A stretch of DNA of 35,897 nt from a virus (IMGVR_UViG_3300044678_001681:1-35897), one strand, 5' to 3'. Counted from the stretch's first letter, positions 1-5,969 are shown. The notes: generated by a model not told the origin, from the letters alone. Numbers and translations are program-made.

Positions 1-1
1 T

Positions 2-127
2 AACGTGCTAGCTGACCGGCCTGCCGCGCCTCTTGCGGCAGGTCCAGCGACCGAAGGGAGCGAGGTCGAGCGCCGGGTTGGGGGTCGCCGTCTCGCCGGC
101 GCCGACTTTTGAAAACGGAAAGGATTG
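2..127. repeat. Left copy of the 126-bp terminal direct repeat
   Basis: Bases 2-127 are identical to 35772-35897. The base before the repeat differs: t at 1, c at 35771. This is either the overlap left by circular assembly or two near-identical copies of one attC region. The repeat holds the 3' part of attC5 and the leader of the next cassette gene, so the contig junction falls inside the cassette array. Confidence 0.95.
95..110 (+). repeat. Dispersed motif GCCGGCGCCGACTTTT
   Basis: One of at least six close copies of a roughly 23-bp motif with core GCSRGCGCCGACTTT. Here it is between attC5 and the leader of the next cassette gene. An inverted copy lies at 35737-35760, so the two copies flank attC5 as an imperfect inverted repeat. 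Function unknown. Confidence 0.7.
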
Positions 128-129
128 AA

Positions 130-372
130 ATGACACCACAAGAACGAACCACCCTGATTGACCAACTGGACAGGTCTTTCACGATGCTGCCGGGCTGGGC
201 AAAAGCCGCCACGAAACACGCGATGGGAGCGCCAGAGATCAACCCGGCAACCGGGAAACCTTTCACTTCGTTCCGCGAAGTGATTGAGGTCGCCGCCGAT
301 CACTCGCTGGAAATCCTGCGCGACGACTTCGAGGACAACGGCGATTTGCTGCCGGCGGTGGCTACGCAATGA
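130..372 (+). CDS. Cassette C6 first gene, unknown 80-aa protein
   Basis: I do not recognise this family. The ATG at 130 follows the leader GGAAAGGATTGAA; an upstream in-frame start at 109 lies in the dispersed motif and was not chosen. The protein is acidic and probably soluble, with no membrane segment or signal peptide. It is the first gene after attC5 and is followed by a collapsed attC-like remnant (377-395) and then the PAPS-reductase-like gene, so the two genes now behave as one two-gene cassette. No promoter is visible in front of it; expression would depend on upstream transcription, as is usual for integron cassettes. Confidence 0.7.
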   Translation: MTPQERTTLIDQLDRSFTMLPGWAKAATKHAMGAPEINPATGKPFTSFREVIEVAADHSLEILRDDFEDNGDLLPAVATQ

Positions 373-376
373 AGAC

Positions 377-395
377 CCCCAACGTTGTGTTATGC
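377..395 (+). other. Collapsed attC remnant (R'' and R' only)
   Basis: CCCCAAC at 377-383 and GTTATGC at 389-395 are separated by only 5 nt. Both heptamers match core boxes found elsewhere in the array (GTTGGGG at 77-83; GTTATGC at 1570-1576), but the whole stem is missing. I infer a deletion inside an attC that fused two cassettes. A site without a stem should not be recombined by IntI. Confidence 0.5.
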
Positions 396-419
396 GGCAG
401 TTTTTAGACAAGGAAGAAC

Positions 420-1184
420 ATGGAACCAAGGATTGTTTCTCGATTTTCGTGCGGCGCGGCCTCGGCGGTAGCGACCAAGCTGGTTTTGGCCGAGTACGGA
501 GCGACACGCGAGACAGCGGTGATAAACGCCTACATCGAACAGGAACACCCAGACAACCGGCGATTCCTCGCCGACTGCGAGCAGTGGTTTGGAGTGCCGA
601 TTACAGTGCTGCGCGACACGAAATACAACGCCTCGACGGTTGAGGTTTTCCGGCGGCGGATGTACATGGCCGGAAGAACTGGAGCCCCCTGCACCAAGTT
701 TCTGAAACGCGAGTTGATGGACGCATGGGGCAAGCCTGACGACGTGTGGGTGTTGGGCTACACGGCTGAAGAGGAAAAACGGCTTGATGCCTTTCTTGAC
801 GCCAACGGAAGCCGGCGCGTGCTGACGCCGCTGATTGACCGGGGACTCGGCAAGGCCGACTGCCTCGCAATGGTTGAGAGGGCGGGGATTGAACTGCCGG
901 CGATGTACCGCCTTGGCTACCAGAACGCCAACTGCATTGGATGCGTGAAGGGCGGCGAAGGCTACTGGAACAAGATTCGGCGTGACTTCCCGGCGCAGTT
1001 TGAAGAACTGGCGACCGTGCAGGAATTGATTGGCCCGAGCGCCTACCTTTTCCGCGACCGCAAGACCGGCGAGCGGTATTCGCTCCGCGACCTGCCGCCG
1101 AACAAGGGGCGTTACCAAGACGAGCCCGACATCGAATGCGGGGTGATGTGCGAAATGGCGGAGCGCGAACTTGCTGCCGCATAA
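420..1184 (+). CDS. PAPS reductase-like PP-loop protein (cassette C6 cargo)
   Basis: A 254-aa member of the phosphoadenosine-phosphosulfate reductase / adenine nucleotide alpha-hydrolase-like superfamily as found in many phages. A PP-loop-like stretch FSCGAASAVA sits at residues 9-18, which departs from the usual SGGxDS. It is followed by an EHPD segment (42-45), GAPCTKFLKR (88-97) and a CIGC motif at 172-175 followed by KGGEGYWNK. Relatives activate or cleave adenylylated substrates; the phage forms have no settled role, and sulfur metabolism, DNA modification or nucleotide sensing are all possible. The start at 420 follows AAGGAAGAAC. The stop codon lies inside the R'' box of attC6 (GCATAAC), a typical cassette arrangement. 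It is the largest gene of the array. Confidence 0.85.
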   Translation: MEPRIVSRFSCGAASAVATKLVLAEYGATRETAVINAYIEQEHPDNRRFLADCEQWFGVPITVLRDTKYNASTVEVFRRRMYMAGRTGAPCTKFLKRELMDAWGKPDDVWVLGYTAEEEKRLDAFLDANGSRRVLTPLIDRGLGKADCLAMVERAGIELPAMYRLGYQNANCIGCVKGGEGYWNKIRRDFPAQFEELATVQELIGPSAYLFRDRKTGERYSLRDLPPNKGRYQDEPDIECGVMCEMAERELAAA

Positions 1185-1246
1185 CGACTGAGGTGTGGGG
1201 CCTGCGCGGCTTTTTGCGCAGGTCCCACACGACCGACGGGTTCTGC
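1179..1246 (+). other. attC: attC6 recombination site
   Basis: 68 bp running from R'' GCATAAC (1179-1185) to R' GTTCTGC (1240-1246). The inner arms GTGTGGGGCCTGCGC and GCGCAGGTCCCACAC pair over 15 bp with a single mismatch, and the loop is short and T-rich. R'' overlaps the stop of the preceding gene. This is the classic single-strand folded substrate of integron integrases, and with attC8 and attC9 it is one of the clearest sites in the array. Confidence 0.88.
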
Positions 1247-1270
1247 CCGGCGCAACTACGGAGAACAGAA

Positions 1271-1534
1271 ATGGAAGCACAACAGCAACAACCCAACATT
1301 CCGCCGCTGGCGGCACTGGTGTACCGCTTCGGCAAGGGATGCCGGCAATACGCCTTCGAGTCTGCGGACGATCTCGCGGCCTGGGCATCGCGGCACCCGT
1401 ACAAGAACGAGCAACTGCGCGTGATGCCGTTGAAAGACCGGAAATTCCTCGGCGACCGCTGGATGCCAGCAGCGGAGGCGGCAGAGTTTGTCCGCACGGC
1501 ACAAGGGCAGAACGCAGAGGTAAAGGGCGACTGA
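1271..1534 (+). CDS. Cassette C7 gene, unknown 87-aa protein
   Basis: Unrecognised small soluble protein. The ATG at 1271 is preceded by ACGGAGAACAGAA, the same Shine-Dalgarno leader seen on most cassette genes here. The N-terminus is Gln-rich (EAQQQQP). The central part alternates charged and aromatic residues, with no membrane segment or cysteine motif. It lies between attC6 and attC7, and its 3' end runs into attC7, so it forms a complete one-gene cassette. No own promoter is visible. I assign no function. Confidence 0.7.
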   Translation: MEAQQQQPNIPPLAALVYRFGKGCRQYAFESADDLAAWASRHPYKNEQLRVMPLKDRKFLGDRWMPAAEAAEFVRTAQGQNAEVKGD

Positions 1535-1576
1535 CGGCGCAGCCGGCAGGCGTCCGCTTTGACCGCCGGGTTATGC
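1507..1576 (+). other. attC: attC7 recombination site (weaker stem)
   Basis: R'' GCAGAAC (1507-1513) and R' GTTATGC (1570-1576) bound a 70-bp site. The pairing inside is less perfect than in attC6 or attC8: short GGT/ACC and AAAG/CTTT helices with several unpaired bases. The position is right, overlapping the 3' end of C7 and followed by a Shine-Dalgarno leader and a new gene. I call it attC with moderate confidence. Confidence 0.6.
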
Positions 1577-1602
1577 CTCGGCGGAAACAACGGAGAAACG
1601 AC

Positions 1603-1863
1603 ATGGACCACCTGATTGACGACAGCGACCGGCTCAAGCCGTGCCCATTCTGTGGCGCGGAAGCGGAAATCATCACGCTTGCCGGCGAGACCGACGACCC
1701 AAGCATTGGCGCGCAGTGCGTGCAATGCACTAGCAGCGCATGCGGCGCGGCCAGCGGGCTGATTTACCCGCTGATGGATGACGTGACCGACCTGCTTCGC
1801 GAGCGCTGGAACAAGAGGCATAACGTAGAGCTAACCGGCGCTGCGCGCCACGAAATGGAGTAA
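1603..1863 (+). CDS. Lar-like zinc-ribbon protein (cassette C8 first gene)
   Basis: An 86-aa protein with LKPCPFCG near residue 10 and a second Cys cluster further on (QCVQC and SSAC), ending in a pattern of DLLRERWNKR. This is the layout of the Lar / restriction-alleviation zinc ribbon family, in which LKPCPFCG at the N-terminus and a W-N-R motif near the C-terminus are typical. Lar of the Rac prophage modulates type I restriction; whether this protein does so is not shown. The start at 1603 has the leader CGGAGAAACGAC. The last 15 residues are encoded by an attC half site (1818 onward), so the C-terminus was probably replaced when that attC was broken. Confidence 0.65.
   Translation: MDHLIDDSDRLKPCPFCGAEAEIITLAGETDDPSIGAQCVQCTSSACGAASGLIYPLMDDVTDLLRERWNKRHNVELTGAARHEME
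1818..1850 (+). other. Half attC (R'' and left arm only)
   Basis: GCATAAC at 1818-1824, identical to the R'' of attC6, is followed by a left arm with CTAACCGGCGCTGCGCG. It then closes on a small GGCGC/GCGCC hairpin and no right arm or R' box follows before the next start codon at 1869. This looks like the surviving 5' half of an attC after a deletion, leaving a two-gene cassette. Confidence 0.5.
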
Positions 1864-1868
1864 GAGAG

Positions 1869-2195
1869 ATGACCGAACAAGTAACCACTGACGACAGCAG
1901 CGTTAATAGCGCAGCGTCCGTGTTGAGCGACGGGTTGGAGGGCGCTTACGGTGCGAAGGCACTTGACGTACTGCTGGCGATGGCGCGACTTGCTGCTGAC
2001 GGCAAAAGCCTGACGATTACAGAGGATTGGGGCTTCGGCTCGGCGACCGTGATTGACCAGGACGACGCGCACACGCACGTTGGCTGCGACTGCGCCGGCA
2101 GTGAGCTGGCGAACTTTGAGGCATTCGTGAGCCAGTTGCACAGCCTGCTGGTGGGTAAGCGAGGGTTGTCATGGGTCAAGCCCGCCAACGCTTAG
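1869..2195 (+). CDS. Cassette C8 second gene, unknown 108-aa protein
   Basis: Unrecognised acidic soluble protein. The start at 1869 comes only 5 nt after the previous stop and lacks the ACGGAGAA leader of other cassette genes (only AAGAGAG is present). That fits a gene whose cassette boundary has been lost. The N-terminus is Ser/Asp-rich. The middle holds a possible beta-rich segment, with two Cys spaced CDC near residue 74. Its 3' end overlaps the R'' box of attC8, so it is the distal gene of a fused cassette. No homologue or function is claimed. Confidence 0.65.
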   Translation: MTEQVTTDDSSVNSAASVLSDGLEGAYGAKALDVLLAMARLAADGKSLTITEDWGFGSATVIDQDDAHTHVGCDCAGSELANFEAFVSQLHSLLVGKRGLSWVKPANA

Positions 2196-2252
2196 GTGTG
2201 GGGCGATGCGCGGCTTTATCGCGCAGCGTCCCACACGACCGACGTGTTCTGC
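2183..2252 (+). other. attC: attC8 recombination site
   Basis: R'' CGCCAAC (2183-2189) to R' GTTCTGC (2246-2252), 70 bp. The arms GTGTGGGGCGATGCGCG and CGCGCAGCGTCCCACAC pair over 17 bp with two mismatches around a GCTTTAT loop. The arms and R' box are nearly those of attC6, showing two members of one attC family in one array. Strong call. Confidence 0.9.
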
Positions 2253-2284
2253 GGCACAGCGCCGCGACTGACAAGGAGAACGAC

Positions 2285-2581
2285 ATGGAAGGAAGCAGCT
2301 ACAGGATTTTGGACATGGGCACGGCGGAAGGCCGCGCCGAGGCTGAAAGCTACGAACGCTCGAAGGCCGAGAAGGTGCGCAGCGGCCAGCAGCTTTACGG
2401 CAAGATCAAGCGGTCGAGCAAGTACTACGGCCAGGGCGAGAAGGGCGCGCTGTTTGAGGTTTTCGTCGAAGCCGGCAACCCGCTGGCCTATCTGGTGCAA
2501 GGCGGCCCGGGCGGGCAATACCGACTGTCCGACGTGAACCTCTTCATCGTCGATGAAGGCCGCGAGGTGCGGATTTCGTGA
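2285..2581 (+). CDS. Cassette C9 gene, unknown 98-aa protein
   Basis: Unrecognised soluble protein. The N-terminal half is highly charged and probably helical (residues 12-35, rich in Glu, Ala, Lys, Arg). The C-terminal half looks beta-rich with ALFEVFVEAG and a Gly-rich turn GGPGGQYRL. The ATG at 2285 has the strong leader AAGGAGAACGAC; the 38 residues that an upstream in-frame start would add fall in attC8 and were rejected. It is a complete one-gene cassette between attC8 and attC9, with no visible promoter of its own. Confidence 0.7.
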   Translation: MEGSSYRILDMGTAEGRAEAESYERSKAEKVRSGQQLYGKIKRSSKYYGQGEKGALFEVFVEAGNPLAYLVQGGPGGQYRLSDVNLFIVDEGREVRIS

Positions 2582-2582
2582 C

Positions 2583-2654
2583 GCAGAACGCCCAAGTAAC
2601 CGGCGCTTCGCCGGCCCTTATGGCGAAGCGTCCGCGTTGACTGAAATGTTGGGC
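2583..2654 (+). other. attC: attC9 recombination site
   Basis: R'' GCAGAAC (2583-2589) to R' GTTGGGC (2648-2654), 72 bp. The arms CGGCGCTTCGCC and GGCGAAGCGTCCG pair completely except for one extra base on the right arm. This is the extrahelical base that integron integrases use to recognise the bottom strand of attC. One of the three best sites in the array. Confidence 0.9.
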
Positions 2655-2676
2655 GGAATTTTTACGGAGAAATGAC

Positions 2677-3003
2677 ATGAACGGACGAATACTCACCTGC
2701 GTTTATTGCGGGCACGAATACCCACAGGACACGCCGGCAGCAGGAAGCCAGGTGCTGACGGAGCACATCAAGGTTTGCGAGCGGCACCCGATGCGGAAGG
2801 CCGAAGGCGACATTGCCCTGCTGCGCGGCGCGCTCGTTGGCCTGATCGGCACAGACGGCGAGGATGATCTGCGGCAGATGGAAGCGACGATGCGACTGTT
2901 GCCGGCACCGGACGCCGACAAGGCGGTTTCGATCAACGCGATTCATGCGCTGCTGGCGACCATGCCGCCCAACTTAAATTCTCCGACACCTGATGTCGGA
3001 TAA
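2677..3003 (+). CDS. Cassette C10 gene, zinc-finger-like 108-aa protein
   Basis: A small protein with CVYCGHEYP at residues 8-16 and a later HIKVCERHP segment (about 30-38), a likely C2HC-type zinc-binding pair. I recall similar small proteins from phage genomes, without known function. The rest is helical and Leu/Ala-rich. The start at 2677 has the leader ACGGAGAAATGAC. It is the last gene before intI. Its final residues (NSPTPDVG) are encoded by a GCCCAAC box and a perfect 7-bp palindrome that appears to belong to the intI promoter region, so the native C-terminus may have been altered when the array was joined to intI. Confidence 0.7.
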   Translation: MNGRILTCVYCGHEYPQDTPAAGSQVLTEHIKVCERHPMRKAEGDIALLRGALVGLIGTDGEDDLRQMEATMRLLPAPDADKAVSINAIHALLATMPPNLNSPTPDVG

Positions 3004-3019
3004 CTCCATCACGTTACCC
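2967..3019 (+). other. Atypical attC-like boundary between array and intI
   Basis: GCCCAAC at 2967-2973 looks like an R'' box and GTTACCC at 3013-3019 like a weak R' box. Between them is a perfect TCCGACA-N5-TGTCGGA palindrome (2982-3000) in place of the long imperfect arms of the other sites, with no extrahelical bases. It may be a decayed last attC, a secondary recombination site, or a chance pairing with the intI regulatory region. Confidence 0.35.
2974..3003 (+). promoter_or_regulatory. Possible intI promoter with a palindromic operator
   Basis: A weak sigma70-like pair, TTAAAT (2974-2979) and GATAAC (2998-3003), is spaced 18 nt. The perfect palindrome TCCGACA-N5-TGTCGGA (2982-3000) occupies the spacer and overlaps the -10, where a repressor would block RNA polymerase. 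It is not a LexA box (CTGT-N8-ACAG), the usual regulator of intI genes. TGTCGGA half sites also occur upstream of the CII-like gene at 30868-30905. Confidence 0.4.
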
Positions 3020-3033
3020 GGAGACCAGCGTCA

Positions 3034-4068
3034 ATGCTGACCATCACCCGCCCAAACGCGACACACGCTCCCGCGTTATCCGTCACCACGCCGGCTGCGC
3101 AGCCTCCCCGACTGCTTGACCGCATGCGCGCGGCGATCCGGGTGCGGCACTACAGCCTGGCGACCGAGCGCACCTATATCGGCTGGGTCAAGCGCTTCAT
3201 TTACTTTCACCAGAAGCGACACCCCGCCGACATGGGGGCGCCCGAAGTCGAAGCCTTCCTGTCCGCGCTCGCCACCGAACTGGACGTGTCGGCCAGCACT
3301 CAGAACCAGGCCAAGCACGCGATCCTGTTCCTCTACAAGCAAGTCCTCGGCGTCACCCTGCCCTGGCTCGACGGCATCACCAGCGCCAAGATCAACAAGC
3401 GCCTGCCTGTGGTGCTCACTGTCACCGAAACACAAGCCCTGCTGCGCCGCCTGCCGCACGACACCAACGGCCTGATCGTCCGCCTGCTCTACGGCACCGG
3501 AATGCGCATCAAGGAATGTCTGCGCCTACGGATCAAGGACGTCGACCTTGATCGCGGCGAGATCATCGTCCGCGAAGGCAAAGGCGGAAAGGACCGCATC
3601 ACCATGCTGCCGGCCGCGCTGGTGCCCGAACTCACCGAACACATCGCCGAACGCCGCCGCTGGCACGACATCGATCTGTCCAGCGGGCACGCTGATGTCG
3701 AACTGCCCGACGCCATCGAACGCAAATACCCCAAGGCCGGCGCGCAATGGGCGTGGCAGTACATCTTCGCCGCGCCGACCTACAGCACCGATCCGCGCAC
3801 CGGCGTCGTGCGCCGCCATCACTGGTGCGAGCGCAACATCCAGCGCGCCGTGCGCACCGCCACCCAGGCCGCCGGCATCAGCAAGCTGGCCCATCCGCAC
3901 ACCCTGCGCCATTGCTTCGCCACCCATTTGCTCGAAGCCGGCTACGACATCCGCACCGTGCAGGAACTGCTCGGTCACAGCGATGTGGCCACCACCATGA
4001 TCTACACCCACGTCCTCAACAAAGGCGGGCGCGGCGTTGTCAGCCCGCTCGATCGGGTGACCGCATGA
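3034..4068 (+). CDS. intI: Integron integrase IntI
   Basis: A 344-aa tyrosine recombinase of the IntI family. The N-terminal SAM-like domain contains [20 protein letters not shown] (about 36-55). Catalytic residues visible: R158 ([11 protein letters not shown]), K183/K186 region (EGKGGKDR), H289-T-L-R292-H, H315 (ELLGHSDV), nucleophile Y324 (TMIYTHVL). The diagnostic part is the extra IntI segment at about residues 205-245, with [20 protein letters not shown] and then [13 protein letters not shown], found in integron integrases and absent from phage or XerC/D recombinases. It catalyses attI x attC and attC x attC exchange. The start at 3034 has CGGAGA upstream. Unlike classical integrons, it reads in the same direction as the cassettes, which lie on its 5' side. 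The stop overlaps the next start (ATGA). Confidence 0.95.
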   Translation: MLTITRPNATHAPALSVTTPAAQPPRLLDRMRAAIRVRHYSLATERTYIGWVKRFIYFHQKRHPADMGAPEVEAFLSALATELDVSASTQNQAKHAILFLYKQVLGVTLPWLDGITSAKINKRLPVVLTVTETQALLRRLPHDTNGLIVRLLYGTGMRIKECLRLRIKDVDLDRGEIIVREGKGGKDRITMLPAALVPELTEHIAERRRWHDIDLSSGHADVELPDAIERKYPKAGAQWAWQYIFAAPTYSTDPRTGVVRRHHWCERNIQRAVRTATQAAGISKLAHPHTLRHCFATHLLEAGYDIRTVQELLGHSDVATTMIYTHVLNKGGRGVVSPLDRVTA

Positions 4069-4313
4069 GCAACGCCCTGCACATCGCCGCCATCGACGCC
4101 GCCATGGCCATCGAAGACAAGCTTAACCATTGGCGCAGCGGTCGGCGCGACATCACCATCGACGCCCGCGGGAAGATCAACACATGGGCGCACGGCACCG
4201 TCCCCGCCCGATGGCGTGACAACATCATCGGCACCTATGACGCCCGCGCCACCGCCGAAATGATCGCCGAAGACCTGCTTGTTGCGCCGGCCTTCGTTGA
4301 GGCGCACGTATGA
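4065..4313 (+). CDS. Unknown 82-aa protein downstream of intI
   Basis: Unrecognised small soluble protein. It starts within the intI stop codon (ATGA overlap) and its own 3' end overlaps the next gene by 4 nt, so it is translationally coupled in a run of genes from intI to the excisionase. The N-terminal half is helical and Ala-rich; the middle has a [13 protein letters not shown] stretch. No membrane or metal-binding motif is seen. Its position links it to the integrase module, but it could equally be a resident phage gene into which intI was inserted upstream. Confidence 0.65.
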   Translation: MSNALHIAAIDAAMAIEDKLNHWRSGRRDITIDARGKINTWAHGTVPARWRDNIIGTYDARATAEMIAEDLLVAPAFVEAHV

Positions 4314-4576
4314 CCGCCCTCGCCCTCTTCGCCAGCACCTTCGCCCTGGTCTTCCTGCTCGGCGTGCAGCAGCTCAACGTCCAGCACGGCCACCAGGTTG
4401 CCGCCTTCTTCACCAGCCTGTTCATCGGCCTGAGCCAACTCGCGCTATTCAAGATGGCCCCGGACGCCACTGGCTTCGAGATCGCCGGCTACCTCTCCGG
4501 CGGCCCGCTGGCCATCATCTGCGCCATGCGCGTGCATCCATGGCTGCGCAGGAACTGGGGCGCGCGCGCCACCTGA
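4310..4576 (+). CDS. Small membrane protein (88 aa)
   Basis: Two or three hydrophobic segments: residues 3-20, about 30-47 and about 60-75, followed by a basic tail WLRRNWGARAT. An inner-membrane location is likely. The start overlaps the previous stop (ATGA) and the stop is 2 nt before the excisionase-like gene. I recall similar short membrane proteins next to integrases in other proteobacterial phages, with no known role. Confidence 0.65.
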   Translation: MTALALFASTFALVFLLGVQQLNVQHGHQVAAFFTSLFIGLSQLALFKMAPDATGFEIAGYLSGGPLAIICAMRVHPWLRRNWGARAT

Positions 4577-4578
4577 CC

Positions 4579-4932
4579 ATGCGCACGCTCAACCTCACCG
4601 AGGCCGCCGCCTTCCTCGGCCTCCACCCCAATACACTGCAGGCCCGCGCCAAGGCCGGCACTATTCCGGGGGCAAAGGTGGGCAAGGAATGGCGCTTTCT
4701 TGATCTTGACCTGGCCGACTACCTCCGCGCACAATACCCGGCCAACAAACCACTGGAGCGGGCATGCTCTACCAGCGCGGCAAGACGTGGCACATCGACA
4801 TTCAGCACTGCGGCCGCCGCGTTCGAGAAAGCACTCGGACTACCGATAAAAAGGCTGCCCAGTGCCATCACGACCAGCGCCGCGCCGAACTCTGGTCCAC
4901 ACCTCACGCTGGCGCGGCGAACACCTGGCTAA
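4579..4932 (+). CDS. Excisionase-like helix-turn-helix protein
   Basis: A 117-aa protein. Residues 1-55 form a MerR/Xis-type winged helix (LNLTEAAAFLGLHPNTLQAR, then GAKVGKEWRFLDLDLADYL), typical of the DNA-binding excisionase family. The C-terminal third is Ser/Thr/Ala-rich and contains a degenerate C-S-T-S-A followed by a Gly/Ser stretch that I recall from related phage HTH proteins. For that reason I keep the full reading frame although its last 169 nt overlap the integrase in another frame. It probably directs Int toward excision by bending attP DNA. Located immediately upstream of int, as expected for xis. Confidence 0.7.
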   Translation: MRTLNLTEAAAFLGLHPNTLQARAKAGTIPGAKVGKEWRFLDLDLADYLRAQYPANKPLERACSTSAARRGTSTFSTAAAAFEKALGLPIKRLPSAITTSAAPNSGPHLTLARRTPG

Positions 4933-5795
4933 ACGCCTGCGCCGCCTGGCTCACCGCCGGCGACCGATCCGCCTCCGACAAATACAGCCTGCGCGCCCTC
5001 AACGCGGTCTACGCCGATCGCCCGCTTGACGCCTGCACCGCCGAATCCTTTGCCGACGCGCTCGCCGGCAAGACCCCGGCCACCTTCAACCGCTACCGCG
5101 CCCTGATCGTCGCCATCGTCCGGCACGCCGGCAGCGTCATCAAGATTCCGACCCGCAAGGTAAAGAAAGGCCGCATTCGTTTCCTTACGCAAGACGAGTG
5201 GAAACGATTGTACGCGGCGCTACCCGACTACCTCAAGCCGATCGCCGCCTTCGCCATCGCCACCGGCCTGCGGCAGAAGAACATCACCAACCTGCGCTGG
5301 ACCGAAGTCGACACCGCCCGCGCGGTGTTGTGGATTCACCCCGATCAAGCCAAAGGCGGCAAGCCGATCGGCATCCCGTTGTCCGACGAGGCCGTGGCCA
5401 TCCTGCGCGGGCAGGATGGCAAGCACGACGACTGGGTGTTCCCTTACAAGGGGCGAGGAAGGAAGGAAGGCGGCCCCGTGGTCAAGATCAAAACCGCCTG
5501 GCAACTCGCCATGGAGCGCGCCGGGCTGGGGCACTTTGAGCGATGGAAGGATGCCGCCGGCACCGCGCACAAGAAATGGCACGGCGACTTCACCTTCCAC
5601 GGCCTGCGCCACACATGGGCCAGTTGGCACGTCATGGCCGGCACGCCGCTCGAAGTGTTGCAAAAGCTGGGAGGATGGGAAGACCCGCGCATGGTGCAGA
5701 ACTACGCGCACCTGGCACCCGAGTACCTGGCGGGCTTCGCCGGCAATGCCAAGCCGTGGCAGCCGGAAAAGAAGAAGGCCGCGAAGGCGGCCTGA
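4764..5795 (+). CDS. int: Phage tyrosine integrase
   Basis: A 343-aa site-specific recombinase. The N-terminal arm-binding region (MLYQRGKTWHIDIQHCGRR) is followed by a core-binding domain (about 45-125) and a catalytic domain with R170 (ATGLRQKN), H279-G-L-R282-H283, W305 in place of the second His, and nucleophile Y314 (VQNYAHL). It lacks the IntI-specific insert, so it is the phage's own integrase and distinct from IntI. It should integrate the genome by attP x attB exchange at the tRNA-Val gene whose 3' part lies 100 bp downstream. The N-terminus overlaps the excisionase-like frame by 169 nt. A strong hairpin terminator follows. Confidence 0.93.
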   Translation: MLYQRGKTWHIDIQHCGRRVRESTRTTDKKAAQCHHDQRRAELWSTPHAGAANTWLNACAAWLTAGDRSASDKYSLRALNAVYADRPLDACTAESFADALAGKTPATFNRYRALIVAIVRHAGSVIKIPTRKVKKGRIRFLTQDEWKRLYAALPDYLKPIAAFAIATGLRQKNITNLRWTEVDTARAVLWIHPDQAKGGKPIGIPLSDEAVAILRGQDGKHDDWVFPYKGRGRKEGGPVVKIKTAWQLAMERAGLGHFERWKDAAGTAHKKWHGDFTFHGLRHTWASWHVMAGTPLEVLQKLGGWEDPRMVQNYAHLAPEYLAGFAGNAKPWQPEKKKAAKAA

Positions 5796-5851
5796 TCGTG
5801 TGACGTCCGTTGTGACGTCGCAGCACGGTTTTCGATGGTTTGTGACGTAAA

Positions 5852-5891
5852 AAGGGGATTCAGGTTAGTAATTACTCTCCTGAATCCCCTT
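5852..5891 (+). terminator. 13-bp perfect hairpin downstream of int
   Basis: AAGGGGATTCAGG (5852-5864) and CCTGAATCCCCTT (5879-5891) are perfect inverted repeats. The 14-nt loop contains a further palindrome, AGTAATTACT. A bidirectional terminator is likely, since int ends at 5795. It lies between left arm sites and the tRNA core, so a structural role in attP is also possible. There is no long T run. Confidence 0.6.
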
Positions 5892-5896
5892 GGTGT

Positions 5897-5941
5897 TGGT
5901 AGGCGCGATTGGACTCGAACCAACGACCCCCACCATGTCAA
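5897..5941 (-). tRNA. 3' part of tRNA-Val(GAC), attP core (not a complete tRNA)
   Basis: Read on the minus strand, the sequence runs from the anticodon loop TTGACAT through GGTGGGGGTCG and the T-arm GGTTCGAGTCC to CGCGCCTACCA. This matches the 3' half of a bacterial tRNA-Val with anticodon GAC, CCA included. The D-arm half is absent: similarity stops at the loop, where CGAGG replaces the expected stem. It is therefore the attachment core that would restore the host tRNA gene on integration, not a functional tRNA gene. Confidence 0.85.
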
Positions 5942-5952
5942 CGAGGGGCCAT

Positions 5953-5969
5953 GCCTTGCCGCGCAAGGC
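5953..5969. terminator. 7-bp inverted repeat near attP
   Basis: GCCTTGC-CGC-GCAAGGC is perfect, with a 3-nt loop, and is followed on the + strand by TTT. It may be a weak terminator for + strand transcription or a protein-binding palindrome in the right attP arm. Confidence 0.4.

Noticed and set aside
390-1821. Two long - strand open frames opposite the PAPS-reductase-like and following cassettes
   Set aside because: Low-complexity Arg/Ser-rich products crossing several attC sites; cassette genes on the + strand have leaders and recognisable proteins.
2982-3000. LexA box controlling intI
   Set aside because: The palindrome TCCGACA-N5-TGTCGGA does not fit CTGT-N8-ACAG; a different regulator is more likely.
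4279-4578. N-terminal extension of the excisionase-like gene from an upstream start
   Set aside because: It would read through the small membrane protein in another frame as an Arg/Pro-rich shadow; the HTH begins directly after the ATG at 4579.
3034-5795. Transposon or insertion sequence carrying the two recombinases
   Set aside because: Both are tyrosine recombinases with distinct families; no DDE transposase, terminal inverted repeats or target duplications are visible.
5897-5941. Complete tRNA gene
   Set aside because: Only the 3' half from the anticodon loop is present; the D-arm and 5' acceptor strand are missing, as expected for attP.
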